Below, in pieces: positions 27,527 to 37,959 of a stretch of 64,000 nucleotides of DNA. The notes beneath the pieces were generated by a model. It saw only the letters and a list, made by a program, of their open reading frames with translations. It was not told the origin of the DNA and searched no databases. The stretch lies in assembly GCF_017811755.1 (NCBI RefSeq), contig NZ_JADDJF010000001.1, forward strand, positions 1-64,000, given 5' to 3'. Source of the DNA: Pararhodobacter sp. SW119. Its GTDB lineage: Bacteria; Pseudomonadota; Alphaproteobacteria; Rhodobacterales; Rhodobacteraceae. The stretch's first letter is position 1. Each line of letters begins with the position of its first letter. The position numbers and the translations under genes were made by a program.

Positions 27527-28243
27527 ATGGCCCGCGCCGGCATCCCCCTCCTCGCCGTCCTGATCGACGCCGACAACTCCTCCCCGAAATGGGCCGAGGC
27601 GATCTTCGAGGAGATCGCGAGCCTGGGCGAAGCCTCGGTGCGACGCATCTATGGCGATTTCTCGCGCCCCGGCATGAAGGGCTGGGCCGACCAGATGCCG
27701 ACGCTGGCGCTGGTTCCGCACCACCAGCCGGCGAACACCGTCGGCAAGAACGCCTCGGACATCGCGCTGGTGATCGATGCGATGGACCTGCTGCATTCGG
27801 GCCGTTTCGACGGATTCGTGCTGATCTCCTCGGACAGCGACTTCACCCGGCTGGCCAGCCGCATCCGCGAACACGGGCTCGATGTCTACGGCATCGGCCA
27901 GCAGAAGACGCCAGAGGCCTTCCGCAAGGCCTGCAAGCGCTTCATCTTCGTCGAGAACCTGGGCGCCGAGCCGGAGCCCGACCAGCGCGACGCGCCCAGG
28001 CGCGAATCGCCCGCCGATGCCGTGCCGTTGATCAAGGCCGCGATGCAGGCGATCGACAAGGATCAGGAGTGGTTCCCCCTGGGCCCGCTCGGGCAGAAGA
28101 TCACCACCAACCACCCCGATTTCGACGCCCGCACCTATGGTTGCGCCAAGCTTTCCGACCTGATCCGCAAGGCCGGCGGGTTCGAGACGCGGGTGAGCGG
28201 CAACCAGTTGGAGGTGCGGTGGAGCCCGCGCAAGAAGGACTGA
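27527..28243 (+). CDS. NYN-domain nuclease-like protein with C-terminal OST-HTH/LOTUS domain
   Basis: This 238-residue protein begins with a NYN domain of the PIN-like RNase fold (residues 5-145). The acidic residues expected for metal binding appear in VLIDADNSS, DIALVIDAMDLL and LISSDSDFTRLA. A Pro-rich linker leads to a C-terminal OST-HTH/LOTUS domain (about 160-236; PLIKAAMQAI, FDARTYGCAKLSDLIRKAGGF), a putative RNA-binding module. The LabA/DUF88 family shares this design. It probably acts on RNA in the cytoplasm; no target is visible. A strong double hairpin separates it from mfd upstream. Confidence 0.85.
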   Translation: MARAGIPLLAVLIDADNSSPKWAEAIFEEIASLGEASVRRIYGDFSRPGMKGWADQMPTLALVPHHQPANTVGKNASDIALVIDAMDLLHSGRFDGFVLISSDSDFTRLASRIREHGLDVYGIGQQKTPEAFRKACKRFIFVENLGAEPEPDQRDAPRRESPADAVPLIKAAMQAIDKDQEWFPLGPLGQKITTNHPDFDARTYGCAKLSDLIRKAGGFETRVSGNQLEVRWSPRKKD

Positions 28244-28328
28244 GCCGGACATGTGCCGCCGCCCGGTGCCGGCCGATCCGGCACCGCCCGCTGGCGCCCC
28301 GGCCGCGTGCCGGGCTCTGCGGCCGAAA

Positions 28329-28406
28329 GTTTCACTACGGTTAATTTTCCGAATTTACCAATGTTTTTCAGCGCCTTGCCGAAGCGTCCAAATTTGGACG
28401 CTTCGG
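28329..28406 (-). repeat. Convergent-gap composite element, copy g
   Basis: On the minus strand, a 28-bp perfect palindrome (28379-28406, centre GCGTCCAAATTTGGACGC) is followed by TTAACCGTAGTGAAAC (28344-28329). From the aligned 14-base core (28386-28399) the spacer is 41 bases, and it holds GGCAAGGC. It lies between the 3' ends of the NYN gene and the thioesterase gene. This is the longest palindrome among the copies. Confidence 0.8.
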
Positions 28407-28416
28407 GGCGTGGGAC

Positions 28417-28836
28417 TCAACGCGGCGGGATCGAATAGGTCAGGCTGGCGCGCGCGGCGGGCTGGTCCTCGCCCTCGGAGAAGAGCAGCGCATCGCCCAC
28501 CGCCAGCACCCGGCCCAGTTTCAGCAGCCGCGCCCTGGCGATCATGTCCCGCCCGGCGGCGGGTTTACGCATGAAATCGATCGAGCAACTCGTCGTCACC
28601 GACAGGCCTTTCGGTCCGATCATCGCCAGAAGGACGGCGTACATCGCCAGATCCGCCAGCGCGAACATCGCCGGACCGGACACCGTGCCCCCCGGCCTGA
28701 GGTGCTTTTCATGCGCCAGCAGGCGCACGTCTGCCTCCATCGACGCCACGCGCTCGACCTGGAAATCACTGGCGACCTGCGGAAACTCGGCCATCATGAA
28801 GGCGTTGAGCGCGTTGCAGTCCATTTGCGGCGTCAT
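28417..28836 (-). CDS. PaaI-family hotdog thioesterase
   Basis: This 139-residue protein has the hotdog-fold pattern of acyl-CoA thioesterases: LRPGGTVSGPAMFALADLAMYAVLLA forms the central helix with its Asp, followed by strands SVTTSCSIDFMRKP and VLAVGDALLF. It would release acids from acyl-CoA or acyl phenyl-CoA thioesters. The ATG has GGGAGGAAAGC upstream. It is divergent from an enoyl-CoA hydratase gene 56 bases away, which suggests shared control of acyl-CoA metabolism. The open frame continues far upstream antisense to that gene, and this extension was discarded. Confidence 0.8.
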   Translation of the reverse strand: MTPQMDCNALNAFMMAEFPQVASDFQVERVASMEADVRLLAHEKHLRPGGTVSGPAMFALADLAMYAVLLAMIGPKGLSVTTSCSIDFMRKPAAGRDMIARARLLKLGRVLAVGDALLFSEGEDQPAARASLTYSIPPR

Positions 28837-28892
28837 GCTTTCCTCCCGGCGATTGCGCCGATAGAGTTTCCGCAAATGCTTTGGAGGGCAAG

Positions 28893-29681
28893 ATGAGCGA
28901 CGGCTTGGTCGGGTATGACGTGACGGAACGGGTGGCGGTTCTGACCCTGCGGCGGCCGGAAGCGTTGAATGCGCTGTCGGATGCGATGCTGGCGGCGTTG
29001 AAGGACGCGTTCGATCGGCTCGGCGCGGACCAGGCGGTGCGCGTGGCGATCCTGAAGGGCGCGGGCAAGGCGTTCTGCGCGGGGCACGACCTGAAGGAAA
29101 TGCAGGCCGGGCGGGCCGCCGCCGATGGCGGGGCGCAGTACTTCGCGGATCTTTTCGGGCGGTGTTCGGAGGTGATGCAGACGATCCCGACACTGCCCCA
29201 GCCGGTGATCGCCGAGGTGCACGGCATCGCCACCGCGGCGGGCTGCCAGCTGGTGGCGAGTTGCGACATGGCCGTCGCGGCAAGCGATGCCCGTTTCGGC
29301 GTGAATGGCGTGAACATCGGTCTTTTCTGCTCGACGCCCATGGTCGCGCTGAGCCGGAACGTGACGCGCAAGGCCGCGTTCGAGATGCTGGTGACCGGCG
29401 GGTTCATCGGGGCCGAGCGGGCGCAGGAACTGGGACTGGTCAACCGCATCGCGGCGCCCGAGGAGTTGGAGCGGGAAACCATGGATCTGGCGCGGATCGT
29501 GGCAGGCAAGTTGACCGCGGCGGTGAAGGTCGGCAAGCGGGCGTTCTACGACCAGGTCGATCTGCCGCTGGCGCAGGCCTATGAACTGACCGGGCAGGTG
29601 ATGGCCGAAAACATGATGTTTCGCGACACCGACGAGGGGATCCAGGCCTTCATCGAGAAGCGCAAGCCTGACTGGCGCTGA
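28893..29681 (+). CDS. Enoyl-CoA hydratase/isomerase family protein
   Basis: This 262-residue crotonase-fold protein has the family's oxyanion segments GKAFCAGHDLKEM and HGIATAAGCQLVASCDMAVAA. Usual catalytic Glu positions differ: the region CDMAVAASDARFGVNGVNIGLF lacks the second Glu of true hydratases, so hydration activity is not certain. Homologues without it often act as isomerases or on other acyl-CoA reactions. GGAGGG lies five bases before the ATG. It is divergent from the thioesterase gene and converges on hemC. Confidence 0.8.
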   Translation: MSDGLVGYDVTERVAVLTLRRPEALNALSDAMLAALKDAFDRLGADQAVRVAILKGAGKAFCAGHDLKEMQAGRAAADGGAQYFADLFGRCSEVMQTIPTLPQPVIAEVHGIATAAGCQLVASCDMAVAASDARFGVNGVNIGLFCSTPMVALSRNVTRKAAFEMLVTGGFIGAERAQELGLVNRIAAPEELERETMDLARIVAGKLTAAVKVGKRAFYDQVDLPLAQAYELTGQVMAENMMFRDTDEGIQAFIEKRKPDWR

Positions 29682-29691
29682 CGCGCCCTCG

Positions 29692-29727
29692 GGCCGGAAC
29701 CTTGCTGAGGGTTACGCCGGTCCGGCC
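29692..29727. terminator. Hairpin between the enoyl-CoA hydratase gene and hemC
   Basis: GGCCGGA (29692-29698) pairs with TCCGGCC (29721-29727). A smaller pairing AACC/GGTT lies inside the loop. It fills the 55-bp convergent gap. Confidence 0.4.
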
Positions 29728-29736
29728 GTGTCGCGC

Positions 29737-30687
29737 TCAATCGGTGCGCCAGTCGAAGAAACCGGCGGGCGCGCGGCCCAGCAGCCGGCTGGCCAGGTCG
29801 TGGCCCAACGCGGCGCCGTCTTCTATCGGGGCGGATTCATCCTCGGCCATCGATTCCGATCCGTCCGGGCGCAGGATCTCGCCGCGCAGGCGCAGGGTGC
29901 CGCCGTCGAGTTCGGCAAGCCCCGCGATGGGCGTCTCGCACGAGCCGTCGAGCCGGGCGAGGAAGGCGCGTTCGGCGGCAAGGCGCTGGCCGGTCGGCGC
30001 ATCGTGCAGCGGCTCCAGCAGCGCCGCCACGCGGGTGTCACCGTCGCGCCGCTCGATCCCGATGGCGCCCTGGGCGATGGCGGGCAGCATCTCGTCCACG
30101 TCGATGGCCGATTGCGCGACCCGCGCCATGCCGAGCCGGTTCAGCCCGGCCATGGCGAGGAAAGTGCAATCGGCGACTCCGTCGGCAAGCTTGCGCAGCC
30201 GGGTCTGCACGTTGCCGCGAAACTCGACCACGCGCAGGTCGGGGCGGCGGTGCAGCAGCTGCGCGCGCCGGCGCAGGCTGGAGGTGCCGACGACCTGCCC
30301 CGCGGCCAGATCGGCGATGCGCACGACCTTGTCCGACACGAAGGCGTCGCGCACATCCTCGCGCGCAAGGTAGCAGTCCAGCACCAGCCCCGCGGGTTGC
30401 AGCGTCGGCATGTCCTTCATCGAATGCACGGCGATGTCGATCTCGCCCGAGAGCATCGCGTCTTCGATCTCGCGCGTGAACAGCCCCTTGCCGCCGATCT
30501 CCTTCAGTGGGCGGTCGAGGACGCGGTCGCCGGTGGTCTTGATCACCACCACCTCGAACGCGTCCTCGGGCAACTCGTGCGCGGCCATCAGCCGGGCGCG
30601 GGTTTCATGCGCCTGGGCGAGCGCGAGCGGGGAGCCGCGGGTTCCGATGCGCAGGGGCGAGGCGGGCGAGGGAAGATCGTGCGTCAT
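29737..30687 (-). CDS. hemC: Hydroxymethylbilane synthase (porphobilinogen deaminase)
   Basis: This 316-residue enzyme polymerises four porphobilinogens into hydroxymethylbilane. The N-terminal [16 protein letters not shown] and the block VHSMKDMPT are diagnostic, as is [13 protein letters not shown]. The dipyrromethane cofactor cysteine is in [15 protein letters not shown]. It is divergent from hemE, 110 bases apart, so both genes of the pathway probably share a control region. Confidence 0.96.
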   Translation of the reverse strand: MTHDLPSPASPLRIGTRGSPLALAQAHETRARLMAAHELPEDAFEVVVIKTTGDRVLDRPLKEIGGKGLFTREIEDAMLSGEIDIAVHSMKDMPTLQPAGLVLDCYLAREDVRDAFVSDKVVRIADLAAGQVVGTSSLRRRAQLLHRRPDLRVVEFRGNVQTRLRKLADGVADCTFLAMAGLNRLGMARVAQSAIDVDEMLPAIAQGAIGIERRDGDTRVAALLEPLHDAPTGQRLAAERAFLARLDGSCETPIAGLAELDGGTLRLRGEILRPDGSESMAEDESAPIEDGAALGHDLASRLLGRAPAGFFDWRTD

Positions 30688-30744
30688 GGCTTCTGCTTAG
30701 TCGCGGCCCGGCGGGGTGGCAACCGCGATTGCACGCGCCGCGGC

Positions 30745-30773
30745 TTGACTTTCCCGCCCGGCGCCGTGACCAA
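30745..30773 (+). promoter_or_regulatory. Weak candidate promoter of hemE
   Basis: TTGACT (30745-30750) is a good -35 box. The matching -10 position (near 30768-30773) reads TGACCA and is poor. It lies in the hemC-hemE divergent gap. No FNR or other operator was recognised with certainty. Confidence 0.3.
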
Positions 30774-30797
30774 GGCGCGAAACGAGGGAGAGACGCC

Positions 30798-31841
30798 ATG
30801 ACCGCAACCGCCGCGCCCACCAAGACCATCCTGCGCGCGCTGGCGGGCGAGGTGCAGGCCGTCCCGCCGGTCTGGATGATGCGCCAGGCCGGGCGCTACC
30901 TGCCGGAATACCGCGCGACGCGGGCGCAGGCGGGCGATTTCCTGTCGCTGTGCTACAACCCGGAACTGGCCGCCGAGGTGACGCTGCAGCCGATCCGGCG
31001 CTACGGTTTTGATGCGTCGATCCTGTTTGCCGACATCCTGCTGCTGCCGCAGGCGCTGGGGGCGGATCTTTGGTTCGTCACCGGCGAGGGGCCGCGGCTG
31101 TCGACCCTTTCCGATGCAGAGGGCGTGGCGGCGCTGAAGCCGACCGAGGCGATCCACGAGACGCTGTCGCCGGTCTACGAGACGGTGAAGATTCTGGCGC
31201 GCGAACTGCCGCGCGAGGTCACGCTGATCGGCTTTGCCGGCGCGCCCTGGACGGTGGCGACCTACATGATCGCCGGCCGCGGCACGCCCGACCAGGGCCC
31301 GGCACACGCGATGAAGGCGGCCGAGCCCGAAGCGTTCGACGCGCTGATGGCGCGGCTGACGGAGGCGACGACCGAGTACCTCTCGGCGCAGGTGGAGGCC
31401 GGGGCAGAGGTGGTGAAGATCTTCGACAGCTGGGCAGGGTCGCTGAAAGGCGCGGATTTCACCCGCTACGCGCTGGAGCCCGCGCAGCAGATCATCGCGG
31501 CGCTGAAGGCGCGCCTCCCGGACCTGCCGATCATCGCCTTTCCGCGTCAGGCGGGCGATCAGTACATCGGGTTTGCGCGCGCGACCGGGGCCGATTGCGT
31601 GGCCATCGACAACTCGGTCGATGCTGACTGGGCGGCGAAGCACGTGCAGGTCGATGGCTGCGTGCAGGGAAACCTTGCACCGCATCACCTGGTCGAGGGC
31701 GGCCCGGCACTGGTTGCCGAGACGAAGCGGATCGTCAAGGCGTTCTCGAAGGGGCCGCATATCTTCAACCTGGGCCACGGAATCACCCCCGAAGCCGACC
31801 CCGAGAACGTTCACCGGATGCTGGAGGCGATCCGCGGCTGA
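30798..31841 (+). CDS. hemE: Uroporphyrinogen decarboxylase
   Basis: This 347-residue enzyme decarboxylates uroporphyrinogen III to coproporphyrinogen III. The N-terminal active-site motif [17 protein letters not shown] and the second block [18 protein letters not shown] are unmistakable, and [16 protein letters not shown] closes the family pattern. GAGGGAGAGA precedes the ATG. It is divergent from hemC and convergent with mcd across 262 bases that hold composite element f and a strong hairpin. Confidence 0.96.
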   Translation: MTATAAPTKTILRALAGEVQAVPPVWMMRQAGRYLPEYRATRAQAGDFLSLCYNPELAAEVTLQPIRRYGFDASILFADILLLPQALGADLWFVTGEGPRLSTLSDAEGVAALKPTEAIHETLSPVYETVKILARELPREVTLIGFAGAPWTVATYMIAGRGTPDQGPAHAMKAAEPEAFDALMARLTEATTEYLSAQVEAGAEVVKIFDSWAGSLKGADFTRYALEPAQQIIAALKARLPDLPIIAFPRQAGDQYIGFARATGADCVAIDNSVDADWAAKHVQVDGCVQGNLAPHHLVEGGPALVAETKRIVKAFSKGPHIFNLGHGITPEADPENVHRMLEAIRG

Positions 31842-31868
31842 GGCCCCGCATCGGACCCCAGGTGCCGG

Positions 31869-31942
31869 CTGCGCAAATTGCGCAGAGTGGTCAAGCTACT
31901 GAAATCATTATATACCCGAAAAAAAATTAACCGGATTGCAAG
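31869..31942 (+). repeat. Convergent-gap composite element, copy f
   Basis: CTGCGCAAATTGCGCAG (31869-31885, odd-length palindrome) is followed by TTAACCGGATTGCAAG (31927-31942). The spacer from the 15-base core is 42 bases and contains GGTCAAGC. It lies between the 3' ends of hemE and mcd. With copy e, it carries the GGATT form of the motif. Confidence 0.75.
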
Positions 31943-32055
31943 CATTGGATCCGGCCCCCTCCGTTGCGATGGCGTGCGACGCCGGGGGGTCCGGGGGGCA
32001 GCGCCCCCCGGCCCGGCCCAACGCGAGGAAGGTTCGTGCGCAGCACAACCTGACG

Positions 32056-32093
32056 AGGGGCGGGAGCGCGTGGAGTCCCGCGCTCCCGCCCCT
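32056..32093. terminator. Strong bidirectional hairpin between hemE and mcd
   Basis: A perfect 15-bp stem (arm AGGGGCGGGAGCGCG) closes on an eight-base loop. It ends 11 bases after the mcd stop. G-rich runs at about 31981-32010, including GGGGGGCAGCGCCCCCC, form a further hairpin upstream in the same gap. Confidence 0.7.
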
Positions 32094-32103
32094 CAGGGCC
32101 CGA

Positions 32104-33783
32104 TCAGTCCAGCAGCCGTCGGGCGATGACCTGGGCCTGGATCTCTCCCGCGCCCTCGAAGATGTTGAGGATGCGCGCGTCGCAGAGGACGCGGCTGATC
32201 GGGTATTCCAGCGCGAACCCATTACCACCGTGGATCTGCAGGGCGTTGTCGGCGGCCGACCAGGCGACGCGGGCCGCCAGAAGCTTGGCCATGCCGGCCT
32301 CCAGGTCGCAGCGGCGGTCGTGGTCCTTCTGCCAGGCGGAGAAATAGGTGAGCTGGCGCGCGACCATGATCTCGACCGCCATCATAGCCAGCTTGTCGGC
32401 GACGCGCGGGAACTCGATCAGCGCCTTGCCGAACTGCTTGCGGTCCTCGGCGTAGTGCAGGCCCAGTTCCAGCGCGTTCTGGGCGACGCCGATGGCGCGG
32501 GCGGCGGTCTGGATCCGCGCGCTCTCGAAGGTCTGCATGAGCTGCTTGAAGCCCTGTCCCGGGGCGCCGCCGAGGAGGTTCTCGCCCTTCACCGGAAAGG
32601 CGTCGAAGGCAAGCTCGTATTCCTTCATGCCGCGGTAGCCCAGCACCTCGATCTCGCCGCCGGTGATCCCGTCGTCGGGGAAGGGGGCGGCGTCGGTGCC
32701 GGGGGTCTTCTCGGCCAGGAACATCGACAGGCCCCGGTAGTCGGTGGTGTCAGGGTCGGTGCGCGCCAGAAGCGTCATCACATGCGTGCGCGCGGCGTGG
32801 GTGATCCAGGTCTTGTTGCCGGTGATGCGCCAGTCGTCGCCGTCACGGGTGGCGCGGGTGCGCAGGGCGCCGAGGTCCGAGCCGGTGTTGGGCTCGGTGA
32901 AGACGGCGGTGGGCAGGATCTCGCCCGAGGCGAGGCCAGGGAGCCAATGGGATTTCTGCGCGTCGGTGCCGCCGCAGAGGATCAGTTCGGCGGCGATCTC
33001 GGACCGGGTGCCGAGCGAGCCCACGCCGATGTAGCCGCGGCTGAGCTCTTCGGAGACGACGACCATCGAGGCTTTCGACAGGCCAAGGCCGCCAAATTCC
33101 TCGGGGATGGTCAGGCCGAAGACACCCATTTCGGCCAGCTGGGCGATGATCTCCATCGGGATCAGTTCATCCTTCAGGTGCCATCCGTGGGCGTGCGGCA
33201 CCACCTTCTCGTCGGCGAAGCGGCGGAACTGCTCGCGGATCATCTCCAGCTCGTCATCGAGGCCGGTGGCGCCGAAGCTGGCGCGCCCGGCGTTCTGGCG
33301 CATGAGCGCAACGAGCGCGGCACGGGCCTGGGGCGTGTTGCCGGTCATCAGGCGGGTGACGGCGGGGGTGTGGAAAGCGGCGAGATCGTCGGGCGAGAGG
33401 TCGAGGTCCGACGGGCGGAGGATCTCGGTCTGGCTCATCGGCAGGCCGCCGGCGATCTGGGCGAGGTATTCGGCGAAACCGACCTGCAGGATCAGCGCCT
33501 CCATCTCGCCGAACTCACCGGCCTCGGTCAGGCGGGCGGACCAGGCCTGCATCTGGCGCAGGCTTTCGACATAGGTGGCCAGCCAGGCAAGGCCGTGCGC
33601 GGCGCGCTGGTGCGTCTCCAACGCCGCAGCGTTCACCCGTCCGCCGGAGATGACGCGGGCCTGCACCGCGGCGCGCGCGCGCTCTAGCAGCGCGTCGAGC
33701 GCGGGTTGCGCCTGGGCGGTGAGCGCGGACAGATCGTCGAGGACCGGCGGGCGGGCGGGAATGTCCTGGCCATCATGCGGCAT
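32104..33783 (-). CDS. mcd: (2S)-methylsuccinyl-CoA dehydrogenase
   Basis: This 559-residue acyl-CoA dehydrogenase has about 170 extra N-terminal residues before the usual three-domain fold. That extension is the mark of Mcd, which oxidises methylsuccinyl-CoA to mesaconyl-CoA in the ethylmalonyl-CoA pathway. The flavin and substrate blocks include FTEPNTGSDLGALRT, WRITGNKTWITHAA and ESARIQTAARAIGVAQNALEL. QIHGGNGFALEYPISRVLCDARI closes the C-terminal domain. AAGGAGA lies before the chosen ATG. The other pathway genes (ccr, ecm, mch) are not in the window. A long-chain or other branched acyl-CoA enzyme is less likely given the extension. Confidence 0.75.
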   Translation of the reverse strand: MPHDGQDIPARPPVLDDLSALTAQAQPALDALLERARAAVQARVISGGRVNAAALETHQRAAHGLAWLATYVESLRQMQAWSARLTEAGEFGEMEALILQVGFAEYLAQIAGGLPMSQTEILRPSDLDLSPDDLAAFHTPAVTRLMTGNTPQARAALVALMRQNAGRASFGATGLDDELEMIREQFRRFADEKVVPHAHGWHLKDELIPMEIIAQLAEMGVFGLTIPEEFGGLGLSKASMVVVSEELSRGYIGVGSLGTRSEIAAELILCGGTDAQKSHWLPGLASGEILPTAVFTEPNTGSDLGALRTRATRDGDDWRITGNKTWITHAARTHVMTLLARTDPDTTDYRGLSMFLAEKTPGTDAAPFPDDGITGGEIEVLGYRGMKEYELAFDAFPVKGENLLGGAPGQGFKQLMQTFESARIQTAARAIGVAQNALELGLHYAEDRKQFGKALIEFPRVADKLAMMAVEIMVARQLTYFSAWQKDHDRRCDLEAGMAKLLAARVAWSAADNALQIHGGNGFALEYPISRVLCDARILNIFEGAGEIQAQVIARRLLD

Positions 33784-33941
33784 CGGCGTCTCCTTGCATG
33801 GCTTGGCGCTGGCTATTTTGCAGCTGCAGCGCAACTTTAAGTCTTCGGCGCTTCACTTCAAGCAGGAAAATGTCGCATCCGTTTTGTCCGTGCAGCCGGC
33901 CCGCCCCCACGCTATCACGCAGGCGCAACGGAGGATACCGA

Positions 33942-34712
33942 ATGGACATGATTTTCGGTGGCTTGCCGGCCTGGGCGTTCGGGCTGGCCTGCGTGGTGAC
34001 GATCTTTGCCGGCTTCGTCAAGGGCGCGGTCGGCTTTGCCATGCCGCTGATCATGATCGCGGCGTTTTCAAGCTTCATGCCGCCCGACACCGCGCTGGCG
34101 GCGATGATCCTGTCCCTGCTGACGACCAACGTGCACCAGTCGCTGCGCTTTGGTCGGCGCGCGGCCTGGGAGTCGGCAGTGAAGTACCGGCGGATCATCG
34201 CCACGACCTGTGCGGGCATCGTCATCTCGGCGCCGTTTGTCGTCGTGCTGCCGCAGCAGCTTCTCTTCGCGTTGCTCGGCGTTCCGGTCATGGGGTTTGC
34301 GCTGATGCAGTTGCGCGGCTGGGCCCCGGTGATCCCGCTGCGCCACCGGGCGTCGGCCGAGTACGGGTTGGGTCTGCTGGGCGGGCTTTATGGTGGGATC
34401 TCCGGCATCTGGGGGCCGCCGGTGATCGTCTATCTGCTGGCGATCCGCGCCGAGAAGGCCGAGATGGTGCGGGTTCTGGGCGTGGTCTTCATGGTCGGGG
34501 CGGTGGTGCTGACCGCGGCGCATCTGGGATCGGGCGTGCTGGATGCGGTGACGCTGCCGTTGTCGGCGGCGCTGGTCGCGCCGGCGGCGCTGGGCATGTG
34601 GCTGGGCTTTCGCATGCAGGACCGGCTGGATCCCGTGCGCTTCCGGCGCTGGACGCTGCTCGTGCTGATCCTGGTCGCCCTGAACCTGCTGCGCCGGGCG
34701 ATCACCGGCTGA
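33942..34712 (+). CDS. TSUP (TauE/SafE) family permease
   Basis: This 256-residue inner membrane protein has about eight hydrophobic helices. The two family half-motifs are visible: VTIFAGFVKGAVGFAMPLI in the first half and GLLGGLYGGISGIWGPPVIVYLLA in the second. TSUP proteins export or import sulfite, sulfoacetate, taurine-related or other organosulfur anions; the substrate here is unknown. GGAGGATA precedes the ATG. Its stop lies inside the end of the convergent DUF3859 gene (11-base overlap). Confidence 0.85.
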   Translation: MDMIFGGLPAWAFGLACVVTIFAGFVKGAVGFAMPLIMIAAFSSFMPPDTALAAMILSLLTTNVHQSLRFGRRAAWESAVKYRRIIATTCAGIVISAPFVVVLPQQLLFALLGVPVMGFALMQLRGWAPVIPLRHRASAEYGLGLLGGLYGGISGIWGPPVIVYLLAIRAEKAEMVRVLGVVFMVGAVVLTAAHLGSGVLDAVTLPLSAALVAPAALGMWLGFRMQDRLDPVRFRRWTLLVLILVALNLLRRAITG

Positions 34713-35266
34713 GGGCAAGCAGGTCGCCGCCGCTGCAGAGCCCGGCAAGATGCGGCGCGGCGTCGGGCGGGACCACGTCGAATCCGGCGCGAAAGACCTC
34801 GGCCTCGCCGGCGAGCGCGATGAAGGTCCAGCGGCCCGGCAGCAGTTCTTCCTCGAGGTCGAACTGGAAGAAGATGATCTCGGGCACGCCGCCCAGGGCC
34901 CAGCTTTCCCAGCTTTGGCGTGTCCGCCCCGAGGCCGGCATGGGCGGATGCTCGACCACATGCCGGATCAGGATCGGCGCGTCGCCGGTCAGCGTGTATT
35001 CCAGGCCGAAGCCGATGCCCAGGACCGCTGGCGCCACGCTGCCGCGCTGGCGCATGGCGATCGGTTCCTCGGGGATGTGGATCCAGCCGAATTCGGTGTC
35101 CGGGGCCTCCATGCGCCCGGTTTCGGAGGTCGCGCAGAAAAGCCCCTGCGCCAGGGTTTCGACCAGATCCGAGCGCTGCAGGACCGGTTCGGCCCGGGCG
35201 GGCACGGCGGCCAGAAGCACCAGCGCGGCAAGGGCAGGGCCCGCTGCGCTGCGCGGCAAGGGGCGC

Positions 35267-35292
<26 letters not shown>
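34702..35292 (-). CDS. DUF3859-type secreted protein
   Basis: This product is 196 residues with a signal peptide ([15 protein letters not shown], cleavage near residue 29). It shows the DUF3859-like order of features: an N-terminal GLFCA, a central [13 protein letters not shown] strand pair, [20 protein letters not shown], then [17 protein letters not shown] and a closing [20 protein letters not shown]. Function is unknown. The start codon used lies inside the 3' end of pckA (26-base overlap, same strand) without a clear ribosome site, so it may be translated by coupling to pckA. A start two codons upstream is equally possible. Confidence 0.6.
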
Positions 35293-36865
<1,573 letters not shown>

Positions 36866-37192
36866 GCACTCGCTCCTGATGCCCGGCCTTGGGTGGCCTG
36901 CGAAATCCCGCCGACGCCCAGAAAGAGGCCTCGCCAGCCACGTCCATCCCTGTCCGCTTGAGTGGGCTATATCATGGCATTTCCATGATGGAACAGGCAC
37001 GAGGCCCTGAGTTAGCGCAACCAGCCCCCTGTTATCGCAAACTCGGCCGGAAGACGCGCAAGATGGCGAAAATAAGGAATTAGTGACAGAATCGCGGCAT
37101 GCTGCGCTGATGGACCAGTATTCGGTTGATTGACGGAAATAAAATCGGCCAAAACGGCAGATAATCAACCTGAGCGAAACAAGGACGAACCG
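36866..37192. promoter_or_regulatory. pckA-chvI divergent control region
   Basis: The 327 bases hold no gene. Three repeats stand out. ATCATGG/CCATGAT with a five-base centre lies at 36971-36989. Two direct copies of GTTA(G/T)CGCAA lie at 37011-37020 and 37031-37040, exactly 20 bp apart, or two helical turns. GGTTGATT and AATCAACC (37124-37131 and 37163-37170) form a long-loop inverted repeat ending 22 bases before the chvI ATG. The first two lie on the pckA side and are candidate operators. No protein is assigned to them. Confidence 0.45.
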
Positions 37193-37894
37193 ATGTCGCG
37201 CATAGCACTCGTCGACGACGACCGGAACATCCTCACCTCGGTGTCGATCTCGCTCGAGGCGGAGGGGTTTGAGGTGGATACCTACAACGACGGCCAGTCG
37301 GCCCTCGATGCCTTCAACCGCCGGCTTCCGGACATGGCGGTCCTGGATATCAAGATGCCCCGCATGGACGGGATGGAGCTGCTACAGCGGCTGCGCATGA
37401 AGACGCACATGCCAGTGATCTTTCTGACCTCGAAGGATGACGAGATCGACGAGGTGCTGGGCCTCAGGATGGGGGCGGACGACTACGTCAAGAAGCCCTT
37501 TTCGCAGCGGCTGCTGCTGGAACGCATCCGCACCATCCTGCGTCGGCAGCAGGCGGTGGAAACCGGCGAGGTGGGCACGACCGAGGAAACACGGATCATG
37601 GTGCGTGGCAGCCTGACGATGGACCCGCTGCGCCATGCCGTCGCCTGGAAGGGCGAGGACGTGACGCTGACGGTGACGGAGTTCCTGCTTCTGCAGGCGC
37701 TTGCCGTTCGTCCCGGCTTCGTGAAAAGCCGCGACCAGCTGATGGACGTGGCCTATGATGATCAGGTCTATGTCGACGACCGCACCATCGATAGCCACGT
37801 CAAGCGACTGCGCAAGAAACTGCGCGCGGTCGATCCCGATTTCGCCTCGATCGAGACGCTATACGGCATCGGCTACCGCTACAACGAGGCCTGA
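37193..37894 (+). CDS. chvI: Response regulator ChvI
   Basis: This 233-residue OmpR-type regulator has a receiver domain (phospho-acceptor D52 in [13 protein letters not shown]101 in YVKKPF) and a C-terminal winged helix ([42 protein letters not shown]). The [13 protein letters not shown] stretch is typical of ChvI. In rhizobia and Agrobacterium the ChvG-ChvI pair responds to acid and envelope stress and controls central metabolism. The ATG has AAGGACGA before it. It is followed after 65 bases by chvG, and is divergent from pckA. Confidence 0.93.
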   Translation: MSRIALVDDDRNILTSVSISLEAEGFEVDTYNDGQSALDAFNRRLPDMAVLDIKMPRMDGMELLQRLRMKTHMPVIFLTSKDDEIDEVLGLRMGADDYVKKPFSQRLLLERIRTILRRQQAVETGEVGTTEETRIMVRGSLTMDPLRHAVAWKGEDVTLTVTEFLLLQALAVRPGFVKSRDQLMDVAYDDQVYVDDRTIDSHVKRLRKKLRAVDPDFASIETLYGIGYRYNEA

Positions 37895-37959
37895 CGGCCG
37901 CGCGCGGCAAGCGCGCTCCCACGACGGATGGCCCACGACAGAAGGTCGGCGAGGCGAAG

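Noticed and set aside
23548-27648. Very long open frame on the minus strand opposite mfd
   Set aside because: It is antisense to a clear mfd gene; the composition is rich in Arg, Gln, His and Gly, with no family pattern, as expected for the mirror of a high-GC gene.
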